Under the pieces are notes generated by a model. The model was not told the DNA's origin. It did no database searches and saw only the letters and a program-made list of their open reading frames with translations. The position numbers were made by a program, and so were the translations under genes. A DNA stretch of 40,227 nt. It comes from Marine group II euryarchaeote REDSEA-S30_B12. Lineage in GTDB: Archaea; Thermoplasmatota; Poseidoniia; Poseidoniales; Thalassarchaeaceae. The stretch lies in the NCBI GenBank assembly GCA_001629205.1, contig LURV01000132.1, positions 1-40,227 on the forward strand, read 5' to 3'. Shown in pieces: positions 1 to 9,487 of this stretch. Position 1 is the first letter of the stretch, and the number at the start of each line of letters is the position of its first letter.

Positions 1-1506
1 GAATTAGAAGCCGCTGTTCCAGAGACAATTCTAGACTTATACCCTGGCCAATCATATCAGATGGACACTAGTATTGAAAATACCGGCAATGGTCCTGACA
101 GATATGATGTTAGTATTACATCTATAGTAGATTCCAATGGAGAATCACACGTTTGGGATATTGATATTCCCCGAGTCCTATTCCAAGAATTAGATAGAGA
201 TGAAACCCAAATTGTACCAATATTCATCAACGTTCCAGAAAAAACTCTGGCTGGAGAATATACCATAACATTCAATGTTCTTAGCGAAGAGGAATTTGAA
301 GGAACCCGCATTCAAGATGAGATAGTTCTCAATATTAATGTAATAGAATTCCATGATATGAGAATTACTTTAGATCCTGCAGTAGAGAGCAAAATAAAAA
401 CTACAGCCCCCAGTAGAATTGTTAGATTTACACTTAATGTTACAAATTTTGGTAATGTCCCAGATCAACCGACTTTACATAATCACACTAAAAATGTAAA
501 TGATGTTTGGACGCCTTCTCCCGGATTGAATACATTAAACACATGGAAAATCGACTTTGCTTTATTAGAAGGATTCAGGACAGAATTTCCAGAAGAAAAG
601 CCATGTGTAGAATTGAAAGTTGGTGATAATCTGCCACAAGAAGGCTGTTTTATCACGCCAGAAAATACGGTTACTCTACCAATTATGGATGCATACACTA
701 CTATCCAGATTGTCGTCATTATAACTATAGCCCCAGATGCGGCATTACAAGATAGACTAATTGGAATTAAAACACTTTCAATGCATGGATCCTCAGATTC
801 TGGAGGGGACTTTGATGAAACCCCTCTATGGGATGACTCATGCACACTTGATGAGAATAAAGATGGAATTCAGGACAATTTTCCTCCAAATTGTGATGAT
901 AATGAGCAAGTTTTAGAACTAAGACTCCGAGCTCCTGATTTGAAGATAATAGATGTTCAAGTAAGCTCAACATCAGCAGAAATTGGGGAGATGCTGTCAG
1001 TAAATGTAAAAGTTGTAAACCATGGAAATGCCCATTCAACTGACGTAAACATTATTCTTTGTAAAGATCAAGATCCTGCGGACATTAAGAGAAATGGCTG
1101 TGATGAATCAAATATCGTATATAGACAAATAGTAAAAGCAATTATGCCAACACCTGAACAAGATTCAGAAGACCCCAACTCAATTACATTACTATACATG
1201 GTTGAGCCAGGAAGTCATGACATAGTTGTAGTAGTCGATCCAGATAATAACATAGTCGAAACTGATGAAACAAACAATATTCAGAGTATTCCCGGAGGAA
1301 AAATGAAGTCACCATTAGGAGCGGTAGACTCGGCTGTGGATGTAGTTGCTAGATATTCAGTTTCTACAATTATTCTTGGAGCAACAATCTCATTAGTAGC
1401 CGTGGCCGGATTTGTTATCTATGCCAGAAGAATAGAAGCATTGGATAGATTTGCTGAACTGAGCAGTTTAATGCCCGGTAAAGATGATGATGATATTAGA
1501 TTCTAG
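1..1506 (+). CDS. Surface protein with CARDB/NEW3-like repeats and C-terminal membrane anchor (5' partial)
   Basis: The reading frame is open from the first base of the window, so the N-terminus lies upstream; 501 residues are visible. Beta-rich modules begin with phrases typical of NEW3/CARDB adhesion-like domains, such as NTGNGPDRYDV near the start, VTNFGNVPD in the middle and VVNHGNAHSTDV followed by PDNNIVETDETNN near the end; the last is a classic CARDB ending. A short Asp/Asn-rich stretch (LDENKDGIQD) could bind calcium. One hydrophobic segment (about residues 450-472, TIILGATISLVAVAGFVIY) is followed by basic residues and a short tail ending KDDDDIRF, which predicts a single-pass protein with its bulk outside. 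It shares a four-base CTAG stop overlap with the convergent regulator gene. The exact ligand or role is unknown; cell-surface attachment or protein binding is inferred from the domain type. Confidence 0.8.
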   Translation, partial: ELEAAVPETILDLYPGQSYQMDTSIENTGNGPDRYDVSITSIVDSNGESHVWDIDIPRVLFQELDRDETQIVPIFINVPEKTLAGEYTITFNVLSEEEFEGTRIQDEIVLNINVIEFHDMRITLDPAVESKIKTTAPSRIVRFTLNVTNFGNVPDQPTLHNHTKNVNDVWTPSPGLNTLNTWKIDFALLEGFRTEFPEEKPCVELKVGDNLPQEGCFITPENTVTLPIMDAYTTIQIVVIITIAPDAALQDRLIGIKTLSMHGSSDSGGDFDETPLWDDSCTLDENKDGIQDNFPPNCDDNEQVLELRLRAPDLKIIDVQVSSTSAEIGEMLSVNVKVVNHGNAHSTDVNIILCKDQDPADIKRNGCDESNIVYRQIVKAIMPTPEQDSEDPNSITLLYMVEPGSHDIVVVVDPDNNIVETDETNNIQSIPGGKMKSPLGAVDSAVDVVARYSVSTIILGATISLVAVAGFVIYARRIEALDRFAELSSLMPGKDDDDIRF

Positions 1507-2246
1507 TTATTCTTGGCCATCCACCAAGGGAGCGGCACTCCAGGATTAGACGATATAAAAGCGCCCTTACTGACAGATAAATCCTTCATCAATTGTTCTC
1601 TAAGACTTTCCATCATCTGTTCTGCATGAGAAGATTGGATACGAAATCCTCTGGAAAATTCATCAAGGTCCAAAGGCCTCCTTGGATGAGTCATCAATGC
1701 GTGTGCTAACTGTCTTTCTTCATATGATTCAGAATGTTCATTCACACTAGGCGAAACCTTGTGCATTACTTGTTGATGTAGAGAAATTATAGTATCTCTC
1801 CTTTGGTCAATATCTTCTAGAGCTGAATCTAAATCAGAAAGCATATTAATCGCATCAACTATTGGTAACTTCCTTTTACTTGCAATTTTTTCAACTATAT
1901 TATGCAAATCTCTTGGCAATTTGTTAACTCCTTTAATCACTCCTTTACTTGAGATTTTTCTATGTTCAGCTTTGAATAAGTCAGGTCCCAAATCTAAACG
2001 AATTGAGAATGACTCACTTACGACATAGATTTTTTTTGGGGGCCCACCTTTGCTAGATTTCTCAGATTTAACATCTACAAATCCCGCACTTTCTAGAACT
2101 TTAAGGTGTTTTACTACTGCTTGCTGGCTGACATTCAATAACTCAGACAGTTGTAGCGGATAGTGTGGCTCTTTCACTAAAAACTGTAAAATCTCCCTTC
2201 TTGTACTATTTTCTAGAATACTCAAAGCCTCATCAAAGTCCACCAT
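1503..2246 (-). CDS. Winged helix-turn-helix (ArsR-like) transcriptional regulator
   Basis: A 247-residue protein. Residues about 5-70 form an ArsR/MarR-type winged helix: ILENSTRREILQFLVKEP leads into LSELLNVSQQAVVKHLKVLE, the recognition helix, and then a Lys/Gly-rich wing (SSKGGPPKKIYV). The rest is helical and of unknown function, with a possible second small helical domain near residues 170-225 that contains no metal-binding cysteines. The ATG at 2246 is preceded on its strand by a TATA-like TTTTTTATAA (2304-2295), which would put transcription start close to 2273. A near-perfect palindrome (2250-2270) sits between that point and the start codon, suggesting autoregulation. Its target genes and signal cannot be told from the sequence. 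Confidence 0.85.
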   Translation of the reverse strand: MVDFDEALSILENSTRREILQFLVKEPHYPLQLSELLNVSQQAVVKHLKVLESAGFVDVKSEKSSKGGPPKKIYVVSESFSIRLDLGPDLFKAEHRKISSKGVIKGVNKLPRDLHNIVEKIASKRKLPIVDAINMLSDLDSALEDIDQRRDTIISLHQQVMHKVSPSVNEHSESYEERQLAHALMTHPRRPLDLDEFSRGFRIQSSHAEQMMESLREQLMKDLSVSKGAFISSNPGVPLPWWMAKNN

Positions 2247-2249
2247 TAC

Positions 2250-2270
2250 TAACCAACCTGAGGTTGGGTA
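2250..2270. promoter_or_regulatory. Palindrome in the 5' leader of the winged-helix regulator (candidate operator)
   Basis: CCAACCT-G-AGGTTGG (2253-2267) is a perfect 15-base palindrome about a single central base. After one mismatched pair, two further matching pairs bring it to 21 bases. It ends a few bases before the regulator's start codon and downstream of the likely TATA element, where binding by the encoded winged-helix protein would block its own expression. As RNA it could also fold over the ribosome binding region. The role is inferred. Confidence 0.5.
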
Positions 2271-2321
2271 GTCACACGTCCTCTAAAAACCCAATTATAA
2301 AAAACGTAAATTACTGGCCAC

Positions 2322-3080
2322 TTAACCATCATCCCAGCTTTTCCATTCATCAAATTCTTGTTCTGATGGTTGATCTGATTTAGAAATAGGAACTTCTTCA
2401 ACTTCTTTAACAAATGGACTGGGAACAACTTCTTCAGGAGCGTGTTCTGACTGATTAATTATTGAATTATAATTTTCTTGATTTGTGACCATAACATTTC
2501 CATCTTGAATGACAATGTATTGATCACTAGCTTCACCTTTTTTATTTCTACCAAAAATCAATAGTATAATTCCTAAAAATCCTAAAGGAAGTCCTAAACA
2601 ACACCCAAAGTAAAAAAGAAAAGTCCATGTATTTCCTTGCAATTCAGATTCTAACTTTCCATCATCAACAATCCAAAGAGAGCTAGATTCAGCATTATTC
2701 TCAATAGAATAAATACCCGAATCAACGTTAAGAAATGTTCTAACGGGACTGTAGATGGTTTGTCTGTCAGAACCTATTCTATCCGTATCAATCCATACCG
2801 GGGCATTACCTACAATCTCTTCACCTGAGTTACTAAAAATTCTAATTTCATGTTCACCATTAGCAAATTTATCGATTCTGAATACAGACAGCTTTCTACT
2901 TTCTTCCAATTCTACATTTTCGGATTCTCCTGCATCAAGTTTTACAATATAATTTGAGTCAGGATAAGAGCTTTCCATAAATGTCTGATAGAATTGAGTA
3001 AGGGAAAAAACCGCCAAAACTAGCAGTAATAATGAACCACCGGATAATATCTTCGCCCATCGTATCCGACCGTTTGACAT
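2322..3080 (-). CDS. Two-TM membrane protein of unknown function
   Basis: I do not recognise a family for this 252-residue protein. A hydrophobic segment at about residues 12-30 (ILSGGSLLLLVLAVFSLTQF) is followed by an ~120-residue predominantly beta, probably extracytoplasmic region. A second hydrophobic segment at about 150-172 (FLFYFGCCLGLPLGFLGIIL) is followed by NKKGE and a Glu/Pro/Ser-rich cytoplasmic tail ending DEWKSWDDG. The layout, an external domain between two membrane helices with a long acidic tail, resembles small DUF-type membrane proteins common in marine Euryarchaeota. It lies just downstream of the topoisomerase VI operon (38 bases) on the same strand, so it may be co-transcribed, although no functional link is evident. 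Confidence 0.75.
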   Translation of the reverse strand: MSNGRIRWAKILSGGSLLLLVLAVFSLTQFYQTFMESSYPDSNYIVKLDAGESENVELEESRKLSVFRIDKFANGEHEIRIFSNSGEEIVGNAPVWIDTDRIGSDRQTIYSPVRTFLNVDSGIYSIENNAESSSLWIVDDGKLESELQGNTWTFLFYFGCCLGLPLGFLGIILLIFGRNKKGEASDQYIVIQDGNVMVTNQENYNSIINQSEHAPEEVVPSPFVKEVEEVPISKSDQPSEQEFDEWKSWDDG

Positions 3081-3118
3081 AACAAACCGTAGAGACCATC
3101 ATCTATCAGTGTTCGTAA

Positions 3119-4225
3119 TTAGTATCCTATACCAATTGATGAAAGCTTCTCGGGCAAATATGTATCAGTAACGAAATCCAAACCATACTTTGCCAATGCT
3201 TGTTGCTCTGCTTTCTTGCCAATTTCTTTCATCAAATTTATTTGTTCTTGCCACCAACCGTCTGAGAAACGAGGATCACTCAATTCCGCATCCAGAGCAT
3301 TCAAATCTTGTTTCGATAAATCATCACTAGGAAGCTCGTAAGAAAGAATATCATCTGCTGTTATACCAAGATATGTCGCTTCTTTTGTTGCTAAGTATTC
3401 AGAAATATGTGCGGTTTTTATTGCTCCGTACGCTATACTAGCAAATATTCTAAATGACCAAGGATCACAGTCAGTGAAAACTACTATTGGCTTTCCCCAC
3501 TCTTCATTCATTCTCTTCATAATCCTTCTTGTAGATCTTGCTGGCTGTCCTTTAAGATGAACTAAAGCACACCTAGCTTCTTCATCAAATCCATTTTCTA
3601 CCAACCTATCAAACATCCCTCCCGTCTCAATAGCCATAACAAAATCGATATCTTCTTCAGCCAATTTTAGCTTTTCAGGCTCAACATTGTAAGGGACACC
3701 ATAACCAGAATCTCCGACATCATCCCTACTATTGATTCTCATCCAATCTCCCTTTCGGTTCTTTTCCTCAAATGTAACATTTCCAATTATTCTTGCACCA
3801 TCTTCTTCGGGCCTAAGCTTAAAATCTTCACGAAGACATTTTGTTACTATTTCAAGGTCTTCAGCCAAATTATTACTTTCGTTTTGTGAATGAAACTTCC
3901 CGTGCCCCCATCCCTCTGAAATGTAATACATTTCTCTCAATGTTGAAGATTTCTCATTGTCTATCATCTCTTCAATAAATTCTGTAATATGTAGTGAACG
4001 GAGTAACATTCTCGCTGATCCTAAGCTAGTAGCGTCTCTAACGGATGTTTTCTTTCCATATTTGTAAACCCCTAGCTTTTCATCAAAGCCTATATTCTTT
4101 TTAGTTCTTTGAGGAAGTGTCATCGTAGGTGGATTTCCTTTCATCATCTTATCATGCATTTCCGAAACTACACCGTGAAGTGCATCAATAACCTCATCCC
4201 GCGCTCTTGATTTTTCAGTCGTCAT
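3119..4225 (-). CDS. top6A: DNA topoisomerase VI subunit A
   Basis: This is the 368-residue cleavage subunit of the type IIB topoisomerase, which relaxes and decatenates DNA by ATP-dependent double-strand passage as an A2B2 complex; it is the Spo11 homologue. The CAP-like winged-helix domain carries the catalytic tyrosine in [11 protein letters not shown] (Tyr 100 or 101). The Toprim domain shows its metal-binding acidic residues in VMAIETGG (Glu 200) and FTDCDPW (Asp 252 and 254). Length is normal for the family. The start codon overlaps the stop of subunit B (ATGA at 4222-4225) and is preceded by GGGGTGA, so the two subunits are translationally coupled. The gene order B then A is the usual archaeal one. 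Confidence 0.96.
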   Translation of the reverse strand: MTTEKSRARDEVIDALHGVVSEMHDKMMKGNPPTMTLPQRTKKNIGFDEKLGVYKYGKKTSVRDATSLGSARMLLRSLHITEFIEEMIDNEKSSTLREMYYISEGWGHGKFHSQNESNNLAEDLEIVTKCLREDFKLRPEEDGARIIGNVTFEEKNRKGDWMRINSRDDVGDSGYGVPYNVEPEKLKLAEEDIDFVMAIETGGMFDRLVENGFDEEARCALVHLKGQPARSTRRIMKRMNEEWGKPIVVFTDCDPWSFRIFASIAYGAIKTAHISEYLATKEATYLGITADDILSYELPSDDLSKQDLNALDAELSDPRFSDGWWQEQINLMKEIGKKAEQQALAKYGLDFVTDTYLPEKLSSIGIGY

Positions 4226-6294
4226 TCAATCACCCCATAACTATCAAATAAAGTTCTTTGACCTTCTTCTAAATTAGATTTAATTGTAGACTCTAATTCT
4301 ACTTCTTTAGTAATTTCATTATCACCTTTGTATTGCTTACTTACATCATCAATTTCTAATTCTATGGCTTCTAAAGATTCTGATTTTCTCATTTCCTCCA
4401 GTAATTTTTCATCTATTCTCGTTGCACCAATAATATCCCCATTTCCTCTAAAGAAAATATCCGTTTCTACCCACTCTCCTTTTGTTAATCCTGAAACCAT
4501 GAATGAAATTTCAGCTGAAGTTCCCGGATTAAGAGTATCCAATCTCCAAGCCCAGATGCCTTTAGCTTCTTTTCTCCCACCCGGATTTTCAATCATCTTA
4601 CTTTCTTCACCTTCGGGCCATTTTGCCAATATCGTATATGCCCTGGCCCTAGCAGTGTAATTAAAAACAGTAATTTTACAAGTAGCTAGTTTTCTTTCCT
4701 TATCCCATCCGATCTCTTCTTCACAAAAAACTGCGTTCATTATTTTTGTAATTATTGGAGCTAAATCCGGCTCTTCTTTAGATAATAACTGTGAACTCTT
4801 CTTTGCAATTTCTGGAAGTATAATATTTACCAATTCAAATTTTTCTCTGGCCTTTTTTCTTTCAGAGTTCTTCTTGAGATGATTTTTCAATCCCCTACCT
4901 ACTTCCAACATTGCTAATCGTATTTCCTCAAAGACCTCTTCATTCTCGGCCACAGCTTCCTTTGCTTCACTGGTAAACTGTACATTTGTTGATGCTAAGT
5001 GAACTAGAACCGCAGCGGGGCCCTTTGGAATTCCTCTTCCACCCGGATGATCCAAACCATATCTTTTCCAATCTACCGCCTCAAGAGATTTAGTTAATAG
5101 ACAGCCGCCCTGTTGATACATCAAGGGAACCCGATTTGCAAATCTTAAAATCTCTATAGGCCCATCAGCACTTAGATTACCACCAAAAACTAATCCTACT
5201 TCGATCTGAAAAGGATTTCCCTGTGAAACCTTAGGACTTCTAGTAACTGTGGAAGCAAAGCGAGAATCTATTGCCTTAGATAGACCTTTTTTAATCAATA
5301 AATCCTCAATTGGAGACAAACAATCTGTTGGTGGCGGTAATAGCTTTATTTTCTGAAAGGATTGAATCATCTGTCCCGCTTCTTCCGACTTAATTCTCCT
5401 AGGAGTTCTATTTTCTTCTATCTCTGAATTTTTTAGAATTTCTTTTGCAGCCCTAATACTAACCCCGGAAAAGTTATGTCTCAAAAACGACGTCATTTTT
5501 CTTTCTTCAGATTCTCTCAATAATCTCTGTAGAGCACCTAAATGAATTCCATGAGGATGAGGCTTAATTTCGTTGACTATTCTAGGTAACTTTTCTGTTG
5601 TTCTTGGCCAATTTCCTTCCTCGATTATCTCGCCCTTCTGATCTCTTACAATTAGAGAAATACTAGCATGTGGATTTACTATGGAAGTCATTCGTAAATA
5701 CTGGTAAACAGACTGTTTCCCCCTCTGAAATTTTGCTTTCATTATGGTTTTAATTTTCAGTCCATGTGGAATTTCAAGACCGGTAGATTCATCAATCCAG
5801 ATATCCCTTCTTTCACCTGTTTTTGTTGCCTTATTTTTTCTAGTATCTAATCCTAATTCTACATAAACAGCGGATGAATCATTTTTTACCTTCGAAATAA
5901 CGTTAGTTTTTGAGCCAGCAGTTAGTTGACTGTACATGACCACTCCAGTTATTCCAATTCCTTGCTGACCTCTGGTTTGTCTTATTGCATGAAATCTCGA
6001 GCCCAAAAGAAATTTCCCAAATACATTTTCTATGGAATCACGAGGTATTCCTGGTCCATTGTCTTGGGAAATTAACTCCAATCTATCTCCTTTCTTCCTA
6101 TTTATTTCAATCTTGATAGTAGGTAGAATCCGAGACTCCTCACACGCATCTAATGAATTATCTACTGCTTCCTTTACTGCGGTTATAATAGCTCTCTGTA
6201 GTGTATCGAACCCTAAAAAATGTTTATTCTTTTCAAAAAATTCACTAATCGCTATTTGTTTTTGCTTCCCAGATATATGTTCAACTTCAGTCAT
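4222..6294 (-). CDS. top6B: DNA topoisomerase VI subunit B (ATPase)
   Basis: This is the ATPase subunit of topoisomerase VI. The GHKL fold is clear: the N-box in AVKEAVDNSLDACEE (Glu 42, Asn 46), the G1 box QDNGPGIP (Asp 78) and the ATP-lid glycine motif GQQGIGITG (about 109-117). These are followed by a helix-two-turn-helix, the transducer domain, and a C-terminal Ig-like domain containing the stretch EISFMVSGLTKGEW. The longest open frame starts at 6333, but ATG at 6294 is better: it is preceded by GGAGGAATTATA and begins the conserved MTEVEHISGKQKQI N-terminus, giving 690 residues. Thermoplasmatales proper are generally reported to lack topoisomerase VI, so its presence helps place the organism outside that order. 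Confidence 0.96.
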   Translation of the reverse strand: MTEVEHISGKQKQIAISEFFEKNKHFLGFDTLQRAIITAVKEAVDNSLDACEESRILPTIKIEINRKKGDRLELISQDNGPGIPRDSIENVFGKFLLGSRFHAIRQTRGQQGIGITGVVMYSQLTAGSKTNVISKVKNDSSAVYVELGLDTRKNKATKTGERRDIWIDESTGLEIPHGLKIKTIMKAKFQRGKQSVYQYLRMTSIVNPHASISLIVRDQKGEIIEEGNWPRTTEKLPRIVNEIKPHPHGIHLGALQRLLRESEERKMTSFLRHNFSGVSIRAAKEILKNSEIEENRTPRRIKSEEAGQMIQSFQKIKLLPPPTDCLSPIEDLLIKKGLSKAIDSRFASTVTRSPKVSQGNPFQIEVGLVFGGNLSADGPIEILRFANRVPLMYQQGGCLLTKSLEAVDWKRYGLDHPGGRGIPKGPAAVLVHLASTNVQFTSEAKEAVAENEEVFEEIRLAMLEVGRGLKNHLKKNSERKKAREKFELVNIILPEIAKKSSQLLSKEEPDLAPIITKIMNAVFCEEEIGWDKERKLATCKITVFNYTARARAYTILAKWPEGEESKMIENPGGRKEAKGIWAWRLDTLNPGTSAEISFMVSGLTKGEWVETDIFFRGNGDIIGATRIDEKLLEEMRKSESLEAIELEIDDVSKQYKGDNEITKEVELESTIKSNLEEGQRTLFDSYGVIE

Positions 6295-6378
6295 TATAAT
6301 TCCTCCACAGGTCCTCCTAAGTCCTGATGACATAGGGCCAGATTGGTGATGATGTCTGATTCTACGCCGTCTTTGATA

Positions 6379-8367
6379 TTAACGGAAGATTTCTGGACTC
6401 CATGCAGTAATTTTACCCAAAAATGCACTTGTCATCACAGTTAGTGGACTTGCAAGAAATAATTTCCCAGGACCAGATCTTCCTTGGAAATTTCTGTTTA
6501 TAGCAGAAACAGTAACTTGATCTTCCATATCACTAATACCGGGACCTGCTCCAATACATGCTCCACAACCAGGATCAATAAGCTTAATTCCAGCTCTGAT
6601 AAACAAATCTGTCCAACCCATCATTGCTGATAATTCCTTTACAGATTTAGAACCAAACTGGATGTAACAATCTACAGAATTTGGTACTGAGAGACCTGCA
6701 TCCAATGCAGACTTGGCTACCATTGCATAATATGCAAAATCATCATCCTTACCCGCTGTACATGAACCTGCATAAGCAATATCTATCTTTACCTCTCCGA
6801 TATCATCAATGAATGCTCCATTGGTGGGATCAGAAGGAATTCCTTCATCAGGATTTCCAGGGTGTGCTACCATTGGTCGAATTTTATTCAAATCTATTTT
6901 GAATACACCTCCATGATATATTGCTCCCTCATCCGGTAAAACAAAATTTGAACGAATTCCTTCCTCATTAAGATCATTCCTTTTTGATAACAACCATTCT
7001 ACAGTTACTTCATCCGGTTCACAAATACCTGTTTTTGCACTACATTCTGTGGCCATATTACATAATGTAGCACGCTCATCCATAGATAGACTTTTAAGAC
7101 CAGAACCACCAAATTCCATACTCCTATCCAAGGTTTCAGATTTAGAAGCATATTTCCACAGAATATGTAATATCACATCTTTAGCCGTACATCCAGGATC
7201 TAGAGTTCCCTCTAACTCAAATCTAATACTCTCTGGGACGTTTACGAATGAAAACTGATTATGTATTAGATTTGCATACTCTGTTGAACCTACTCCGTAA
7301 GCGAGAGCATTCGAAGCTCCGCCCATGCATGTATGAGAGTCAGTAGCTTGGATAAAATCTCCAACATCAATAAATTCTTCTCTTGCAACTTGATGACAGA
7401 TTCCGGGACTGACTCCATCGGTTGCCGAGTAATCTCTAACTCCTGTGTGTTTTTGGAAAGATACTTGTAAATCTCTTAAAGTTCGGATCTTTCCAACAAA
7501 CCTATCGTATCTCGGTACACCGGTAGCATATAGCAAATGATCCTCAAAAACTGCGAATTTTGATGGATTTGGTATTGAATATTCATTACCATATTCATTT
7601 TGAAGGAATTTATGTACCTGAGCAGTAGTATATTCATGAGAATATCCACCGTCTACTTGAGCAATTACAGCATCACCTGGCTCTACATATTGTTGCTCCA
7701 AGTCACCTACTAGTTTTTTTGCTATCAGTTTTTCAACCATAGTCATAGCCCTTTCTTTTTTTGATAGTTCAGGTAATTTTATTTCACCATTTTTCAATTT
7801 TTTTGCGAAAGGAAAAATCCCTCCACTCTCTAAAATTAGTTTACTGACTGGATCATATTTTTCAGTAAATTCATCCAAATCTATACTTTCTCCTTTTTCT
7901 AATTTTTTCAACATATCATGATTTCCCATCAACTGACCAAGATTTAGATTATTTCTCTCATGGATGGGTGCAAATGATTCAGCAATTACTAATCTAATCC
8001 CAGACCATCTTTCACATTGAGCCGCTGTTTCTCTGCTGGAACCCGTCCCCTTTCTTTTTCCGGATACTATAACTTCAAAATTCCCATTTTTTAATGCACC
8101 AGGAGAAAAAATCCTCTTACCCTGATGCATTAGACCTGCATAGGCATTTTCTGCCAGAACCTCAGGATCATGATCAAAACATACCCATGCTGGAGTCATA
8201 ACATCAGTGTTAATGTCATCAAGTAAATCTTCTACGCTCAAGTCTTTCATTTTGAGGTCAAGCTCACCTTCTAGCTGCTTGGTTATCAAATCCAAATCCT
8301 TAGTCAGAAATAGAATTCTTTTTCCTGGAGTAAGGGAAATTTTTTGTGGTGGCCATTGATTTTCCAT
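6379..8367 (-). CDS. Aconitase/isopropylmalate dehydratase-family Fe-S hydro-lyase, swivel domain first
   Basis: The catalytic domain (about residues 200-660) carries the three [4Fe-4S] cysteine motifs: [27 protein letters not shown] and [13 protein letters not shown]. The end, [19 protein letters not shown], is LeuC/aconitase-like. The swivel domain, normally C-terminal or a separate LeuD-type subunit, comes first here: [12 protein letters not shown] and [15 protein letters not shown], then [13 protein letters not shown], all within residues about 30-140. The enzyme isomerises a hydroxy-tricarboxylate by dehydration and rehydration. Aconitase fits best because icd is nearby, but isopropylmalate or homoaconitate activity cannot be excluded. 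The start is set at ATG 8367 (662 residues), preceded by GAGGCGAT; the frame is open to 8514 but that extension runs into the divergent TFB promoter and has no family similarity. Confidence 0.88.
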   Translation of the reverse strand: MENQWPPQKISLTPGKRILFLTKDLDLITKQLEGELDLKMKDLSVEDLLDDINTDVMTPAWVCFDHDPEVLAENAYAGLMHQGKRIFSPGALKNGNFEVIVSGKRKGTGSSRETAAQCERWSGIRLVIAESFAPIHERNNLNLGQLMGNHDMLKKLEKGESIDLDEFTEKYDPVSKLILESGGIFPFAKKLKNGEIKLPELSKKERAMTMVEKLIAKKLVGDLEQQYVEPGDAVIAQVDGGYSHEYTTAQVHKFLQNEYGNEYSIPNPSKFAVFEDHLLYATGVPRYDRFVGKIRTLRDLQVSFQKHTGVRDYSATDGVSPGICHQVAREEFIDVGDFIQATDSHTCMGGASNALAYGVGSTEYANLIHNQFSFVNVPESIRFELEGTLDPGCTAKDVILHILWKYASKSETLDRSMEFGGSGLKSLSMDERATLCNMATECSAKTGICEPDEVTVEWLLSKRNDLNEEGIRSNFVLPDEGAIYHGGVFKIDLNKIRPMVAHPGNPDEGIPSDPTNGAFIDDIGEVKIDIAYAGSCTAGKDDDFAYYAMVAKSALDAGLSVPNSVDCYIQFGSKSVKELSAMMGWTDLFIRAGIKLIDPGCGACIGAGPGISDMEDQVTVSAINRNFQGRSGPGKLFLASPLTVMTSAFLGKITAWSPEIFR

Positions 8368-8451
8368 TACACTATCGCCTCTGACTGGTGGCAATGATTC
8401 TACATATATCAGAATTCTCGAAAATTTTTCATTTTCTAAGTTATCTTTAAG

Positions 8452-8488
8452 TCTATATATTAAAATGTCAGACTTAAATAGTATATGC
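8452..8488 (+). promoter_or_regulatory. Probable archaeal promoter of the TFB gene
   Basis: Between the divergent start codons at 8367 and 8531 lie two AT-rich TATA-like elements, TCTATATATTAAAA (8452-8465) and CTTAAATAGTATATGC (8473-8488). The second sits about 45-58 bases before the TFB start, which would leave a leader of roughly 25 bases that includes the ribosome binding site AGGGGTGA. The first could serve the same gene or the opposite strand. Assigned by eye from base composition and spacing. Confidence 0.4.
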
Positions 8489-8530
8489 TTTCGGCGTTTA
8501 ATACCTTCTATCATTGAAGGGGTGAAAATT

Positions 8531-9454
8531 ATGTCATATCTCGTTGAAGATACAGTAAAGTGTGATGAATGCGGAAGTAGAAACTTAGCTAAAGATGAAT
8601 CCAGAGGTGAAGTCGTTTGCCAAGACTGCGGCCTGGTACTAGAAGATAAGGTAATAGATCAAGGTGCAGAATGGAGAGTTTTCAGTCCAGAACAAGGCGA
8701 CCAAAGGGCTAGGACAGGTGCACCGATGACAGTTATGCTTCACGACAAAGGCCTTTCTACAGATATTGATTGGCAAAATAAAGACTATTCAGGAAAATCA
8801 ATTTCTAGCAGATATAGAAGCCAATTTTATAGAATGAGGAAATGGCAAAAGAGATCTAGAGTCAGTAATGCCACTGAAAGAAATAAGGCAATGGCCCTTG
8901 CTGAGCTAGATAGGATGGCCAGCCGCCTGGAACTACCAAAAACAATTAGGGAAACTGCTGCGGTTACATATGGAAAAGCTGTAGATGCCAGACTAATTAG
9001 AGGCAGATCAATCGAAGGAGTTGCGGCCGCTAGCCTTTATGCAGCATGTAGAATTTGTGAAAATCCACGAACTCTAGATGAAATCGGAGAAGCTAGCAGA
9101 ACTGGAAGAAAAGAAATTGGTCGTACCTACAGATTTATGGTTAGAGAATTAAGAATGAAAATTCCACCTACCAAGCCCGAAGATTATATTCCAAGATTCT
9201 GCTCAGGTCTAGACTTAGATGCTGAAGTTCAGGCCAAGGCATATGAGCTAATTGGAGCAGCTCAAGAAAAAGAGCTAACCAGTGGCCGTGGCCCAACAGG
9301 AATAGCTGCCTCGATAATTTATATCGCTAGTGTCCTATGTGGAAAGCGTAGAACTCAGAGAGAGGTAGCTGAAGTTGCTGGAGTTACTGAAGTCACTATT
9401 AGAAATAGATACAAAGAACTAATCCAAAACTTGAATATAGAATTAGAAATCTAA
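8531..9454 (+). CDS. tfb: Transcription initiation factor B (TFB)
   Basis: The archaeal TFIIB homologue, which bridges TATA-bound TBP and RNA polymerase. The 307-residue protein has an N-terminal zinc ribbon (Cys 11, 14, 30 and 33 in CDECG and CQDCG), a B-reader/linker region ([18 protein letters not shown]), and two cyclin-fold repeats, the first containing [16 protein letters not shown] and the second [14 protein letters not shown]. The C-terminal recognition helix-turn-helix is [21 protein letters not shown], which contacts the BRE. The frame is open from 8465, but ATG 8531 is the start: it follows AGGGGTGA by five bases and gives the normal N-terminus [15 protein letters not shown]. Divergent from the aconitase-like gene. 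Confidence 0.97.
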   Translation: MSYLVEDTVKCDECGSRNLAKDESRGEVVCQDCGLVLEDKVIDQGAEWRVFSPEQGDQRARTGAPMTVMLHDKGLSTDIDWQNKDYSGKSISSRYRSQFYRMRKWQKRSRVSNATERNKAMALAELDRMASRLELPKTIRETAAVTYGKAVDARLIRGRSIEGVAAASLYAACRICENPRTLDEIGEASRTGRKEIGRTYRFMVRELRMKIPPTKPEDYIPRFCSGLDLDAEVQAKAYELIGAAQEKELTSGRGPTGIAASIIYIASVLCGKRRTQREVAEVAGVTEVTIRNRYKELIQNLNIELEI

Positions 9455-9463
9455 TCCCAATAT

Positions 9464-9479
9464 TAAAAATCTAGTTTTT
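9464..9479. terminator. Candidate bidirectional terminator between convergent genes
   Basis: The short space between the TFB stop and the ribonucleotide reductase stop holds TTAAAAATCTAGTTTTT, a palindrome giving a T-run of five in each direction. Archaeal RNA polymerase terminates at such T-tracts without needing a long hairpin. The position between convergent genes fits, but the T-runs are short. Confidence 0.4.
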
Positions 9480-9487
9480 CTGAACTA

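Noticed and set aside
483-845. Antisense frame of 120 codons in the CARDB-like gene
   Set aside because: Shadow of the surface protein gene, with no independent start signal.
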